From: UBA1049 sp964522305
GTDB taxonomy: Bacteria > Bacillota > Clostridia > Oscillospirales > CAG-382
DNA length: 51,814 bases
Reading direction: 5' to 3'
NCBI GenBank assembly: GCA_964522305.1
Contig: CAZFVM010000001.1
Coordinates: 1 to 51,814 of the forward strand
Each line of letters begins with the position of its first letter. Position 1 is the first letter of the stretch. Shown one piece after another: positions 1 through 8,809 of the stretch. The notes below the pieces were generated by a model, which saw only the letters and a program-made list of their open reading frames with translations, had not been told where the DNA came from and did no database searches. The position numbers and the translations under genes were made by a program.

Positions 1-455
1 GCCAAACCTATATTTAAAGTGGTGTTTATTTGTAACATTATGATTATTGCCATACAGAAAAAGGCAAAGGATGCCAATTTACCGAAGGATAGGGAAGGGG
101 CGACAATGTTTTTGCGTCGAATTATTACCAAAGAGCCGACTATCATTGCTGTTTCTTTCAAGAAAAACAAGGCGGTAAGGATAACGAAAAATATGTTTGA
201 GTCGTTTTCGATAGTCAGACATATCAAAACAACTCCTTGGGTTATCTTGTCCGCCACCGGATCCAGTATCTTGCCCAGAGGTGTTATCCAGTTGTACTTG
301 CGTGCCAGATATCCGTCCAACACATCGGTGGCACCGATAAACGCAAATACCCCGATGGCGTAAGCCCTACACTCCGGCAAAAAGAAGAGATGCACGAACA
401 AGGGTATCAATACAATACGCAGGGTGGATAACATATTTGGGATTTGTTTTTTCAT
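1..455 (-). CDS. pgsA: CDP-diacylglycerol--glycerol-3-phosphate 3-phosphatidyltransferase, partial
   Basis: This is a membrane enzyme of phospholipid synthesis that joins CDP-diacylglycerol to glycerol-3-phosphate, giving the phosphatidylglycerol-phosphate precursor. The start is ATG at 455 and the frame runs open off the left edge, so about 151 N-terminal residues are visible and the C-terminus is missing. The CDP-alcohol phosphotransferase signature is complete: DVLDGYLAR, then GKILDPVADK, matching D-x2-D-G-x2-A-R...G-x3-D-x3-D. Hydrophobic helices flank it. No in-frame start exists upstream before a stop codon. The Shine-Dalgarno is weak, which is unusual here. The family is certain; the exact substrate (glycerol-3-phosphate rather than another alcohol) is inferred from close resemblance to PgsA. 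Confidence 0.9.
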   Translation of the reverse strand, partial: MKKQIPNMLSTLRIVLIPLFVHLFFLPECRAYAIGVFAFIGATDVLDGYLARKYNWITPLGKILDPVADKITQGVVLICLTIENDSNIFFVILTALFFLKETAMIVGSLVIIRRKNIVAPSLSFGKLASFAFFCMAIIIMLQINTTLNIGL

Positions 456-507
456 GATAACTTTTAGTGAGACTTATAAAAATCTCGTCCTTTCCGATCT
501 TGTGGTT

Positions 508-538
508 GGAACAGCTATCTGTTACAGATAAAAGTTCC
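508..538. other. Long inverted repeat between cvpA and pgsA
   Basis: GGAAC (508-512) pairs with GTTCC (534-538), and inside it TATCTG (516-521) pairs with CAGATA (525-530), with a 3-nt internal loop on each side and a 3-nt apical loop. It lies in the 122-bp gap upstream of pgsA. No U-tract follows on either strand, so it is not a standard terminator. It could be an mRNA leader element or a protein-binding site. Confidence 0.5.
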
Positions 539-577
539 GGTTATTTAAAGGAAAATAGTTTTTGAAAAACGGTTATA

Positions 578-1297
578 TCAACTCAAAAAGCTAAACAGAT
601 TAAAGTTGTAGAAGACTTTAAAAAGTAGGGTTGCATCGGGATTGAGGTTCTTTAAAAATTCCACCCCGACGGATTGTCCAAAGGGAAGGATAAGCTTTAC
701 CAACAGGGCAAATAGGTATACCCTGACCCCTGCCAGCAAAATTCCCAACAAAAATCCAAAAAGCTTGTTTGCGGTTTTGAGTACCGGAAGATTGAAGACC
801 TTATCGAGGATAAAAGTCGTAAGCTTTAATATTATCAAAGAGCCAAAGAAAAGCGCTACCACCGCCACCACTGTTATGGTGCCGTTGACAATGGGGGTTG
901 AGACGTAATCCACAAACCGTTGCTTGAGATTGCCGCCGGTCTCTGCCTTCCATTCTTCGAACTTATCTGCCAAGGTGTTGTGGTCGATACCGACTTTGTC
1001 TAATATCATAACTAAGGTGCCGGGGTTTTCTTCTTCTTTTGCCAATTCTTCTATGTCTTGGATGTTGTCGTCTGCAAGCATCCCTTCGATGGATTCTTCT
1101 ACCTTGACCTGCAGGTTATCTGCCCAGTCGGTTTCTTTGATGGCGGTTTTGACCGGAGACAGAAGCAGGGCGGTTATGATTACCGCCAGCAGGAAGGAGG
1201 AAGCGGACAAAAGGGTCTTTATAAACCCGTTTTTGACCGCAAAATATATTGTTGCCACCGCAATAACTACGACGATAATATCAAGCAGGGCGTTCAT
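578..1297 (-). CDS. cvpA: CvpA family membrane protein
   Basis: This is a 239-residue integral membrane protein of the CvpA (colicin V production) family. The N-terminal helices (about residues 3-22 and 28-47) follow the family pattern MNALLDIIVVVI...FIKTLLSA. A polar, acidic loop spans about residues 50-130, and two or three hydrophobic segments occupy about 140-210. Family members are linked to envelope integrity, but no biochemical role is established for this clostridial type. It follows the DUF5711-like gene by 23 bp on the same strand, so the two are probably cotranscribed. Confidence 0.8.
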   Translation of the reverse strand: MNALLDIIVVVIAVATIYFAVKNGFIKTLLSASSFLLAVIITALLLSPVKTAIKETDWADNLQVKVEESIEGMLADDNIQDIEELAKEEENPGTLVMILDKVGIDHNTLADKFEEWKAETGGNLKQRFVDYVSTPIVNGTITVVAVVALFFGSLIILKLTTFILDKVFNLPVLKTANKLFGFLLGILLAGVRVYLFALLVKLILPFGQSVGVEFLKNLNPDATLLFKVFYNFNLFSFLS

Positions 1298-1320
1298 AAA
1301 AACAACTCCTTTGATGTAAA

Positions 1321-2571
1321 TTAGTCAGAGGTATCAGCTTTTTGCCTGAGGTCGGAAACAATGTCTCCGGGGAAGTTAACCCGACTCGGCGAGAGCAACA
1401 CTAAGTTGTCTCCGTCTATTAAAAACCCGGTGGTGTCGTTATCAACCTCAAGGACCTTTATATTGTCCTTGTCCCGGGTGTCGGTAACGGTGATAAGACC
1501 GTGGGACAGGGTGTACAAAAACGAATCGGATACATACATGTCCAGCACTGCCCCATCGAACAAAAACACTTCATCCAAGGTCTCGTCTTTGTTGTAAAGA
1601 TACAGCTCGGTACGGGATAAAAGACCCTGGGGAGTGTAGGTTATTATAACATAATCCGAGGTGAATTCATAGCTTAAAAGAGACTTTTCTCTAAACATTA
1701 TTTGCCTTATAACCTGATTGTCAGGGGAGAAAAACCGTAGGGATTTGTCTGTGAACAAGGCATAATACCCGTCGGACATATAGGCTACTTTATAAGGGTG
1801 TTCATCCTTATATACCGCTTCAAAGACTGCTTTTTCCTGCTCTACAGAGTACTTCAAAATTCGGGTCGCTATAGAGCCTGCCTCTGAGTTGTGGAGCAAA
1901 GTCAAGGCTTCTTTGCCGTCTTTTGACAAAGCCACGCTATCGATATATCTGTCCCCGAAGTTGTAGCTGTATATAACCCTGAAGAACTCGTCATATATAT
2001 AAAAAGCGCTTTTGTACCCTTTGGAAGCCGAAGCTACTATGAGCCCTCCGCTCTCCGAGGTTGCTATATCAAAGACAGGATAATCAAAGGTCTCGGTGTA
2101 CACTGTGGAATAGGGGTTGAACACCTTGAGGTTATGCCCGCCGATATCACAGACAATAATGTTTTTGGGGTTGGATATCATCTTGGGGCTGTCGAACTTA
2201 AATGAGGATTGAAGTATCTTGCTGCCGTTGGTGTCATAGACGGTGAGTCCGTCGATATTGAGCACCCCTACATCTCCTCTTAGCAGTCGATATTGGTTTG
2301 TTTGGTCGCTGTCTATAAAAATCTCGGTCTTTGGACCGGTCTCGGATTCGGAAAAGTTGATGAACTTCAGCATATATCTGAAGTTGTCCACACTTAGTTG
2401 GTCCTTGTGGTTTGAAACAGAATACAAGACAAAGCCCATTAGCAGAGCGACTAACATGAACTTAACCAAGCTGACCCTTCTCGCCAAACGGAGGTAATAC
2501 TCCCGGGCTGTGGGACGAACCTTTTTTTTGCTGCGACTTTTTTTTGTGGTAAAAACCGAAAAAGCACCCAA
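1321..2571 (-). CDS. DUF5711-like membrane-anchored protein of unknown function
   Basis: This protein has 416 residues: a very basic N-terminus (residues 1-30, rich in K and R), one transmembrane helix (about 34-53), then a long extracytoplasmic region of repeated short beta-strand-like blocks such as YDEFFRVIYSYNF and YSVEQEKAVFEAVY. That pattern suggests a beta-propeller. The LSVDNFRYMLKFI stretch just after the helix resembles clostridial DUF5711 proteins, but I place it in that family from memory. The start is TTG, supported by a near-perfect AAAGGAGGT 7 nt upstream. Pairing with cvpA suggests an envelope role. No catalytic motif is visible. Confidence 0.6.
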   Translation of the reverse strand: MGAFSVFTTKKSRSKKKVRPTAREYYLRLARRVSLVKFMLVALLMGFVLYSVSNHKDQLSVDNFRYMLKFINFSESETGPKTEIFIDSDQTNQYRLLRGDVGVLNIDGLTVYDTNGSKILQSSFKFDSPKMISNPKNIIVCDIGGHNLKVFNPYSTVYTETFDYPVFDIATSESGGLIVASASKGYKSAFYIYDEFFRVIYSYNFGDRYIDSVALSKDGKEALTLLHNSEAGSIATRILKYSVEQEKAVFEAVYKDEHPYKVAYMSDGYYALFTDKSLRFFSPDNQVIRQIMFREKSLLSYEFTSDYVIITYTPQGLLSRTELYLYNKDETLDEVFLFDGAVLDMYVSDSFLYTLSHGLITVTDTRDKDNIKVLEVDNDTTGFLIDGDNLVLLSPSRVNFPGDIVSDLRQKADTSD

Positions 2572-2692
2572 GGGTGAAACCTCCTTTGTTGTTGTAGTGT
2601 AGGAATTGTATGGGATAGTTAGAAGAGGGGGTAGGGTGGATATTTTATCTTCTTTGTCTACATAGTGTCGGTGACCGAGTCATGGGGTAAAG

Positions 2693-3448
2693 CTATAACA
2701 CAAGTATATCCGTATTATCATAAAATACTCGATTGAGGTACAGCCCATGGGCTGGCAAGGTTCTCCCGGCTAAACTTCGATCTTTGGAAGCTATTATATC
2801 TGATATATGATGGGATATGGACCCTTCGAGGGTCTGGATAACCGTACCTGCCATTATTCGCACCATGTTGTACAAAAACCCGTCGCCGGCTATCCGAAAC
2901 CTGATAAAATCTCCGTCTCGTTCTACAAAAAAGTAGTGTATATGTCGGACAGTGTCAATAATCTTGCTACCCGCTGCCATAAAGGCGCGAAAGTCCTTTT
3001 TGCCTACAAAACCTTGGGCAATCTCCAAGGCTTTTTCATAGTCGATGTGTCGGGGATAAAATAAAGCCGTGTCGGCATAAAAGGGGTTTTTGATTTTGGA
3101 GTTATGAAAGAGATATATGTATTCTTTAGCTACAGCGTCATATCGAGGATGGAACCCCTCCGGGGCAACCTCGGCTTTTATCACCGAAATATCCGGAGGG
3201 AGATAGGAGTTTAGAGCTAAGGGAATCTTTTTGATAGGTATGTCCGGACCCCCTTTTATCAGGCAGACAAACTCATTGGCATGGACCCCCGAGTCGGTCC
3301 TGGAACAACCGATAACCGGCAATCTGTTTTTGAAAGTCTTTTCCAATCCGTTTTGTAAAACGGTTTGGATACCGCAGGGCTCTTTTTGGACCTGCCAGCC
3401 ACAATAAGCTGTACCCTTAAAGCTTAGGGTCAATATATAGTCTGCCAT
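2693..3448 (-). CDS. truA: tRNA pseudouridine(38-40) synthase
   Basis: TruA isomerises uridines 38-40 in the anticodon stem-loop of many tRNAs. The 251 residues match the normal family length. The catalytic block CSRTDSGVHA (about residues 48-57) carries the nucleophilic aspartate at position 52. The C-terminal half has the expected FLYNMVRIMAGT motif. Its ATG shares one base with the ecfT stop codon, so it is translationally coupled to the ECF transporter genes. The order ecfA1-ecfA2-ecfT-truA is a common Bacillota arrangement. Confidence 0.96.
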   Translation of the reverse strand: MADYILTLSFKGTAYCGWQVQKEPCGIQTVLQNGLEKTFKNRLPVIGCSRTDSGVHANEFVCLIKGGPDIPIKKIPLALNSYLPPDISVIKAEVAPEGFHPRYDAVAKEYIYLFHNSKIKNPFYADTALFYPRHIDYEKALEIAQGFVGKKDFRAFMAAGSKIIDTVRHIHYFFVERDGDFIRFRIAGDGFLYNMVRIMAGTVIQTLEGSISHHISDIIASKDRSLAGRTLPAHGLYLNRVFYDNTDILVL

Positions 3449-4260
3449 TATATCACGCTCACACCGTTAACAAAATATATCCCCACGCTAAGCCCGACAA
3501 TTACCGCCAAAAAAACATAATCCGCTGGTCGGGATTTCATTTGTTTCATCTTTGTTCGCCCTTCTCCGCCGCGATAACACCGGCTTTCCATGGCTTCTGC
3601 CAGCTCGTCTGCTCGTCGAAAGGCGGATACAAACAAGGGAATTAGGATAGGAATCAAGGCTTTGGCTCTTTTTATTATTCCTCCGCTTTCAAAATCGGCT
3701 CCCCGTGCTTTTTGGGCAGAGATTATTTTGTCGGTCTCATCTATCAAGGTAGGGATAAATCTAAGGGCAATAGTCATCATCATGGCGAATTCATGGACCG
3801 GAACTTTGAGCTTTTTTAGGGGGGCGAAAAGCCGCTCTATGGCGTCGGTCAAGTCTAAGGGGGAGGTGGTGTAGGTAAGTATCACACTGGTCCCCGCGAT
3901 TAAAGAAATCAATCGCACCATCATCAGTGCGGCGTTGATGAGCCCTTCTTTATAGATTGAGATAAATCTCCATTCAAACAACACCGTTTCGCCTTTGACA
4001 AAGAATATATTGATTATGGCGGTAAAAGCGAGTATGAAAATCAAAGGCTTTAGAGACTTTATTATTATCTTAAATTTTATGCCGGAGATTATAACCAGCG
4101 CGACGGTAATCAATGCCACCACCCCGATAGAGATTAACTTATCGGCGGACAGCACCATAACTAAGTAAGCTACCAACATTATTAGTTTTATTCTCGGGTC
4201 TGTCCTGTGAAGCAAGGACGTCCCCGGGAAAAACTGGCCTAACGTTATATCTTTTAACAT
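3448..4260 (-). CDS. ecfT: Energy-coupling factor transporter transmembrane protein EcfT
   Basis: EcfT is the membrane scaffold that links the two ECF ATPases to exchangeable substrate-binding S components for vitamin or metal uptake. The 270 residues contain about six hydrophobic helices. The two coupling motifs are visible as KARGADF and SRCYRGGEGR in the cytoplasmic region that contacts the ATPases. It lies 45 bp downstream of ecfA2. No S component is encoded in the window, so this is the shared group-II module and the substrate cannot be inferred. Confidence 0.93.
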   Translation of the reverse strand: MLKDITLGQFFPGTSLLHRTDPRIKLIMLVAYLVMVLSADKLISIGVVALITVALVIISGIKFKIIIKSLKPLIFILAFTAIINIFFVKGETVLFEWRFISIYKEGLINAALMMVRLISLIAGTSVILTYTTSPLDLTDAIERLFAPLKKLKVPVHEFAMMMTIALRFIPTLIDETDKIISAQKARGADFESGGIIKRAKALIPILIPLFVSAFRRADELAEAMESRCYRGGEGRTKMKQMKSRPADYVFLAVIVGLSVGIYFVNGVSVI

Positions 4261-4305
4261 AATTGTATCCTGTAATGTCCCGAGCGTAAAACCCGTACTA
4301 CAAAT

Positions 4306-5187
4306 TTAGCTTTGGGACAGTATTTTTTCGATCTCCCGCTTTGCATACTTTACGGTATAGACATCGGTGTCCTCGGTCATCCCCCGCTTTTTCAGCTCGA
4401 TAAAAAGCTTGGTTATCTGAGGCACATCCAAAGAAGCCCCAAACAAGAGCTCCGCTTGTTTGAAAATCTCGTTTACCGTACCATACAAGTATACTTTGCC
4501 CTCGGTGAGGACCAATATTTTGTCGCAATATCTCGCAATGTCCTCCATGCTGTGGGAAACTAAGACCAACGTGTTGTTCTTGACCTTTTGGTAATCCATA
4601 AGTCCCCCCAGTATGCTTTCTCTGCCTACCGGGTCAAGCCCCGCCGCCGGCTCGTCTAATATGAGCACCTCCGGGTCCATGGCAACCACTCCGGCTATTG
4701 CCGCCCGCCGCTTTTGCCCTCCGGAGAGCTCAAAGGGGGATTTTTGTAACATTTTTTCGCTGATACCACAGAACTTGGCAGCGGTTATCACTCTGTGTTC
4801 TATATCTTCTTCTTTTACACCTATGTTCTTCGGACCGAAGGCGATGTCTTTGTATACAGTTTCTTCGAACAGCTGATACTCGGGGTATTGAAAGGCAACC
4901 CCGACCTTTCGGCGGATATCCTTAATCTTCTTTGGCTCTTCCCAGATATCCTTGCCTTGGACATATATTTTGCCCGAGGTAGGCTTGAGCAAGCCGTTGG
5001 AGAGCATCGCCAGGGTGCTCTTTCCGCTCCCTGTATGGCCTATAATCCCCAGTGTTTCCCCTTCGAGGATGTCTATGGAAATATCCTCCAAAGCAACTTT
5101 GCGAAAGGGGGTGCCCTCACCGTAAACCACGGTTACCCCGTCAAAGCGAAGGGCGCTCTTTTTGTTGTCGAGGGTGTTGTCACTCAT
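4306..5187 (-). CDS. ecfA2: Energy-coupling factor transporter ATPase EcfA2
   Basis: This is the second ATPase of the ECF module. The Walker A motif is GHTGSGKST, the ABC signature LSGGQKRRAAIAG, and the Walker B VLILDEPAAGLDP, followed by a switch histidine in LVSHSMEDI. The reading frame stays open to 5271, but ATG 5187 is preferred: it lies in an ATGAGTGA overlap with the ecfA1 stop, has a purine-rich GAGAGGGGGG upstream, and gives 293 residues, the normal size. The 8-bp overlap implies translational coupling. Confidence 0.94.
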   Translation of the reverse strand: MSDNTLDNKKSALRFDGVTVVYGEGTPFRKVALEDISIDILEGETLGIIGHTGSGKSTLAMLSNGLLKPTSGKIYVQGKDIWEEPKKIKDIRRKVGVAFQYPEYQLFEETVYKDIAFGPKNIGVKEEDIEHRVITAAKFCGISEKMLQKSPFELSGGQKRRAAIAGVVAMDPEVLILDEPAAGLDPVGRESILGGLMDYQKVKNNTLVLVSHSMEDIARYCDKILVLTEGKVYLYGTVNEIFKQAELLFGASLDVPQITKLFIELKKRGMTEDTDVYTVKYAKREIEKILSQS

Positions 5188-6046
5188 TTGTTTTTTGCAC
5201 CCCCCTCTCTTTGCATTTTTGATAAAGGTCTTCCAAGGTGCCTGCCGCCTCCATGGTGTGTAAAACACCATTGGGCAGTTCGAACCCTTCTTTTTGGAGT
5301 AGATATATCAACTCTGTGACCTGGGGGACGGACAACTTTACTTGCTGGAGCTCTTCTACCTTGGAAAAAATCTCTCGAGGGGTGCCGTCCAGATAAACCT
5401 CACCGTCGTTTAGTACTATTACTCGGTCCGCCTCCACCGCTTCGCTCATGTAGTGGGTTATGGCTATTACGGTGATGTTCTTTTCGTGATTTAGTTGTTT
5501 CATGGCGGCGGCAATATCTTTTCTCCCCGTGGGGTCCAGCATGGCTGTGGCTTCGTCAAAGATAATGCACTCCGGCTCCATTGCCAAAATCCCGGCGATT
5601 GCCACCCGTTGTTTTTGTCCCCCCGAGAGTTTGTAAGTGGAGTGCAAAGCATAGGACTCCATCCCCACGGTCTTTAAGGAGGTGTCTACTATTTTGCGTA
5701 TTTCTTCCGGTGCCATCCCTAAGTTTTCGGGAGCGAAGGCAACATCTTCCTCCACCACGCTGGCAACAATCTGGTTATCCGGGTTTTGGAACACCATACC
5801 GCAGGATTCCCGAATCTTATACATGTCTTCCTTGCTGTCGGTGTAATAACCGCCCACGCTTACCCTACCGGAGGTGGGGAGCAATATCCCGCAAAGTAAC
5901 TTTGCCAAGGTGCTCTTTCCGCTTCCGTTGTGGCCTATGATAACGGTGTAACTGCCTTTTTCTATTTCGAGGGTGATATTGCGCAAAACCTCGGGCTCGG
6001 ACTCTCTGTATTTAAAGGATAGATTTTCGGTCTTTATGAAAGTCAT
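5180..6046 (-). CDS. ecfA1: Energy-coupling factor transporter ATPase EcfA1
   Basis: This is the first ATPase of the ECF module and forms a heterodimer with EcfA2. Its 288 residues contain Walker A GHNGSGKST, signature LSGGQKQRVAIAG, Walker B CIIFDEATAMLDP and the switch region ITHYMSEA. The start ATG 6046 is followed by MTFIKTENLSFKYRE, the normal beginning of the nucleotide-binding fold. It is separated from ruvB by 157 bp that holds a stable hairpin, so ecfA1 may begin its own transcription unit. Confidence 0.94.
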   Translation of the reverse strand: MTFIKTENLSFKYRESEPEVLRNITLEIEKGSYTVIIGHNGSGKSTLAKLLCGILLPTSGRVSVGGYYTDSKEDMYKIRESCGMVFQNPDNQIVASVVEEDVAFAPENLGMAPEEIRKIVDTSLKTVGMESYALHSTYKLSGGQKQRVAIAGILAMEPECIIFDEATAMLDPTGRKDIAAAMKQLNHEKNITVIAITHYMSEAVEADRVIVLNDGEVYLDGTPREIFSKVEELQQVKLSVPQVTELIYLLQKEGFELPNGVLHTMEAAGTLEDLYQKCKERGVQKTNE

Positions 6047-6126
6047 TTTCGGTCCTTTTTTGTGTATGTATTAATTGTTCTGAGAGACGCCCATAATCAG
6101 GGAAACTGCCTCTTTATAGTATAGGG

Positions 6127-6157
6127 GGATCGGGTCGGATATAGCCCTTCCCAATCC
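6127..6157 (-). other. Hairpin in the ruvB-ecfA1 gap
   Basis: On the minus strand GGATTGGG (6157-6150) pairs along all 8 bases with CCCGATCC (6134-6127), including one G-U pair, around a 15-nt loop. No U-run follows, so it is not a classical terminator. It lies 80-110 nt upstream of ecfA1 and could be a leader structure or processing site. I do not recognise a known riboswitch here. Confidence 0.45.
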
Positions 6158-6203
6158 TCCGTGTTGTAGCCGCGATCGGCACATGTTTGATTTTGATTGA
6201 TAA

Positions 6204-7277
6204 TTACAGGTCCAACTTTTGCTGGTGGCTATTTGCCTCCGGCGGTTCTATCCCCAAATGACGATAGGCGCCGATGGTGGCAAGCCTGCCACGGGGGGTT
6301 CTGTTCAAAAACCCCAGTTGCAGCAGATAGGGCTCGTATACATCTTCTAATGTAATGGATTCTTCCCCGATAACCGCAGACAAGGTTTCCAGTCCTACCG
6401 GTCCCCCGGCAAAGGAGTTGATTATGGCGGACAGCATTCGGCGGTCAATCATATCCAGCCCCAACTCGTCCACATCCATTGCCTTTAGAGCTAAGTCGGA
6501 TATAGCTTTGTCAATAGTTCCATCCCCTTTTACCGCGGCGAAATCCCGAACCCGCTTTAAAAATCTGTTGGCTATTCTTGGGGTGCCGCGAGAGCGCTTG
6601 GCGATCTCCATCGCTCCTTCGGATACAATGGGGGTGTCCAAAATCCCCGCGCTCCTGGTCACTATGCGGGCTAACTCTTCCGGAGTATAAAGCTCCAGTC
6701 TAAACATCATTCCGAATCTATCTCTCAAAGGGGAGGTGAGTTGTCCCGCCCGGGTGGTGGCTCCGATCAAGGTAAAGGGCTTTAGCGGAATCCGAATAGA
6801 ACGGGCAGAAGGTCCTTTACCCATCATCAAGTCTAAGGCATAGTCCTCCATTGCCGGATACAAAACCTCTTCTACAGCCCTGGGCAGTCGATGTATCTCA
6901 TCTATAAACAATATGTCGTTGCGGTCTAAGGTGGTCAGCAAAGCAGCCAAGTCCCCGGCTTTTTCTATGGCGGGTCCGCTGGTTATCTTGAAGTTCACTC
7001 CGAGCTCTGAAGCTATAATATAGGATAAAGTGGTCTTGCCCAGCCCGGGAGGCCCGTGCAAAAGCACATGGTCAAGGCAATCCTCTCGAAGCTTGGCAGC
7101 TTGTATAAAAACATTAAGGTTGTCCTTTATCTTTTCTTGTCCCACATATTCTACCAGGGTCTTTGGTCGCAAAGACAGCTCGCTGTCGGCGTCTTCGGAC
7201 AGGAATTCTCCCCCGGTTATACGGGATTCAAAATCCAATTCATATTCAAAATCCGAACCTTTTGCATTTATGGGCAT
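6204..7277 (-). CDS. ruvB: Holliday junction branch migration helicase RuvB
   Basis: RuvB is the AAA+ hexameric motor that drives branch migration of Holliday junctions with RuvA. The 357 residues include Walker A GPPGLGKTT (about 75-83), Walker B DILFIDEIHR (121-130), sensor 1 GATTRAGQLTSPLRDRFG and a C-terminal winged-helix domain ending near GFLNRTPRGR. About 20 extra acidic residues precede the conserved N-terminal SLRPKTLVEYVGQ. It is the last gene of a ruvC-ruvA-ruvB run. Confidence 0.97.
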   Translation of the reverse strand: MPINAKGSDFEYELDFESRITGGEFLSEDADSELSLRPKTLVEYVGQEKIKDNLNVFIQAAKLREDCLDHVLLHGPPGLGKTTLSYIIASELGVNFKITSGPAIEKAGDLAALLTTLDRNDILFIDEIHRLPRAVEEVLYPAMEDYALDLMMGKGPSARSIRIPLKPFTLIGATTRAGQLTSPLRDRFGMMFRLELYTPEELARIVTRSAGILDTPIVSEGAMEIAKRSRGTPRIANRFLKRVRDFAAVKGDGTIDKAISDLALKAMDVDELGLDMIDRRMLSAIINSFAGGPVGLETLSAVIGEESITLEDVYEPYLLQLGFLNRTPRGRLATIGAYRHLGIEPPEANSHQQKLDL

Positions 7278-7323
7278 GGGAAAAATCCTTTCGGTATACC
7301 TTTCGGTGTGTTAATCGGTTAAA

Positions 7324-7917
7324 TCAACCGGACCCGAGTATCTTAAGGGTTTCGCGTATAATAACTTCCACCGGTAACTTTGTGTCCACCCGGCTCATGG
7401 CTTGTATAATCTGTGTCCTGGAAAAACCATATACCGTCAATGTGTCTACCACTGCGTTGAGGGAGGTGGAGGCTTCGGGGTGGTCCGGCATTATTTCTGC
7501 CGCACCCATCTCTTTGGCCAATTTATCCTTGAGCTCTATTATAATCTTCTGGGCGGTCTTTAACCCAACTCCCGGGGCACGGGTTATGGACTTGGGATCG
7601 TTGTTTATCAACGCCGAGGTAAAGGATTCGACGGTCATACTGCTAAGCACCGACATGGCAACCTTGGGTCCTACTCCGGAGACGGTGATAAGATGTCGAA
7701 AGAGGCTAAGCTCTCGGTCGTCGGCAAATCCATACAGAGTAAGAGCGTCGTCTTTTACATTAAGGTGGGTATGTAGTTTCGCTTCTTTGTCCAAAAAAGG
7801 AGATAGGGCGCTATGAGTAGTCAGGGAGATAAAAAGTCTATAACCCACTCCTCCCGCTTCCAAAATGGCGTAGTCGTTTCTAAGTTGGGTAAGTCTGCCT
7901 TTGATATATCCATACAT
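7324..7917 (-). CDS. ruvA: Holliday junction branch migration protein RuvA
   Basis: RuvA binds four-way junctions and loads RuvB. The 197 residues show the OB-fold N-terminus MYGYIKGRLTQLRNDYAILEAGGVGYRL, the helix-hairpin-helix pair ISLFRHLITVSGVGPK and ITRAPGVGLKTAQKI-type loops (about residues 75-125), and the C-terminal domain that contacts RuvB. It sits between ruvC (20-bp gap) and ruvB (46-bp gap), in the usual ruvCAB order. Confidence 0.96.
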   Translation of the reverse strand: MYGYIKGRLTQLRNDYAILEAGGVGYRLFISLTTHSALSPFLDKEAKLHTHLNVKDDALTLYGFADDRELSLFRHLITVSGVGPKVAMSVLSSMTVESFTSALINNDPKSITRAPGVGLKTAQKIIIELKDKLAKEMGAAEIMPDHPEASTSLNAVVDTLTVYGFSRTQIIQAMSRVDTKLPVEVIIRETLKILGSG

Positions 7918-7937
7918 AATTTATTATACCTCCGGGT

Positions 7938-8426
7938 CTAATATGAAGACATGCTGCTCATACAGTGGTTGCCGTGACAGATTGCTACTGCCAAAGCATC
8001 GGCGGTATCGTCGGGCTTAGGATCGCTCTTTAGGTTGAGCAATAGTTTTGTCATATACATTATCTGATGCTTTTCCGCTCTGCCGTAGCCTACCAATGAG
8101 CTCTTTATCTGGAGAGGGGTATATTCGTAAGCATCCACATTCTGCTTTGCCGCCGCCAGCAGGATTACCCCCCGTCCCTGAGAAACATCCACGGCGGTCT
8201 TAATGTTCTTGTTGAAGAAAAGCTCTTCTACCGCCATGCAGTCGGGGTGATGTTTTTGTATAATCTCGGTAAGTTTATCGTAGATAATCATCAACCGATG
8301 TTCTAAGAGTTGACGCGGCTTTGTAATGATGGCGCCGTAATCGATAGCGGTGTACCGCCCTCTGTCTGCGCGGATAACGCCGTAACCTACCGTAGCTATG
8401 CCGGGATCGACCCCCATAATAATCAT
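7938..8426 (-). CDS. ruvC: Crossover junction endodeoxyribonuclease RuvC
   Basis: RuvC resolves Holliday junctions by symmetric cleavage. The frame is open to ATG 8495, but ATG 8426 is chosen. It gives 162 residues, places the first catalytic aspartate at residue 7 (MIIMGVDPG) as in the family, has AAGGG 7 nt upstream, and the promoter at 8499-8527 would start transcription at about the 8495 ATG. The other catalytic acids are seen in AVEELFF and in KPDDTADALAVAICH. Confidence 0.94.
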   Translation of the reverse strand: MIIMGVDPGIATVGYGVIRADRGRYTAIDYGAIITKPRQLLEHRLMIIYDKLTEIIQKHHPDCMAVEELFFNKNIKTAVDVSQGRGVILLAAAKQNVDAYEYTPLQIKSSLVGYGRAEKHQIMYMTKLLLNLKSDPKPDDTADALAVAICHGNHCMSSMSSY

Positions 8427-8498
8427 TATAAAACCCTTGTTCCGTGTTGGTTTGACAAAACCAAAACTGTGTTTTTTTAGTTTGTTATTTAACATGGT

Positions 8499-8527
8499 AT
8501 TTTATCACAAAACACGGTTATAGTCAA
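8499..8527 (-). promoter_or_regulatory. Sigma-A-type promoter of ruvCAB
   Basis: TTGACT (8527-8522), a 17-bp spacer, and TAAAAT (8504-8499) on the minus strand. The predicted transcript begins near 8492, leaving a leader of about 65 nt before the ruvC ATG at 8426. The rest of the 314-bp gap between ruvC and acpP holds this promoter and the divergent acpP promoter; I see no further gene in it. Confidence 0.75.
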
Positions 8528-8723
8528 TATCGCTGGCAGGAATGAGTAAATTCAGAAAATTCTTAAAGTAAATGCAACAGTAGAGTTTAGAGTAGCGTTT
8601 CGTGTAAGAATTCACTTATGAGGAAAAACGGAGCTCTCAAGCAAATACCGGAGTATAAGCCGGTGCAAAAATTGCTTTGGGTATTAACTATCGGTGAAAA
8701 TAAGTGTAAAAACGAAAAAGGTA

Positions 8724-8752
8724 TTGAAAAAATCGACATTATACTTTATTAT
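8724..8752 (+). promoter_or_regulatory. Sigma-A-type promoter of the acpP operon
   Basis: TTGAAA (8724-8729), 17 bp, TATTAT (8747-8752). It lies about 50 nt upstream of a strong AGAAAGGAG ribosome-binding site and the acpP ATG at 8810. Confidence 0.75.
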
Positions 8753-8809
8753 ATCATATAGCTATAAAATGTAAGGTATAGATTATTTTTTTAGAAAGGA
8801 GTTTGCATT

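Noticed and set aside
5188..5271. Upstream extension of EcfA2 to ATG 5271
   Set aside because: It would overlap EcfA1 by over 90 bp and add 28 non-conserved residues; ATG 5187 has the normal overlap and ribosome-binding site.
8427..8495. Upstream start of RuvC at ATG 8495
   Set aside because: It lies at the predicted transcription start and adds 23 residues before the conserved N-terminus.
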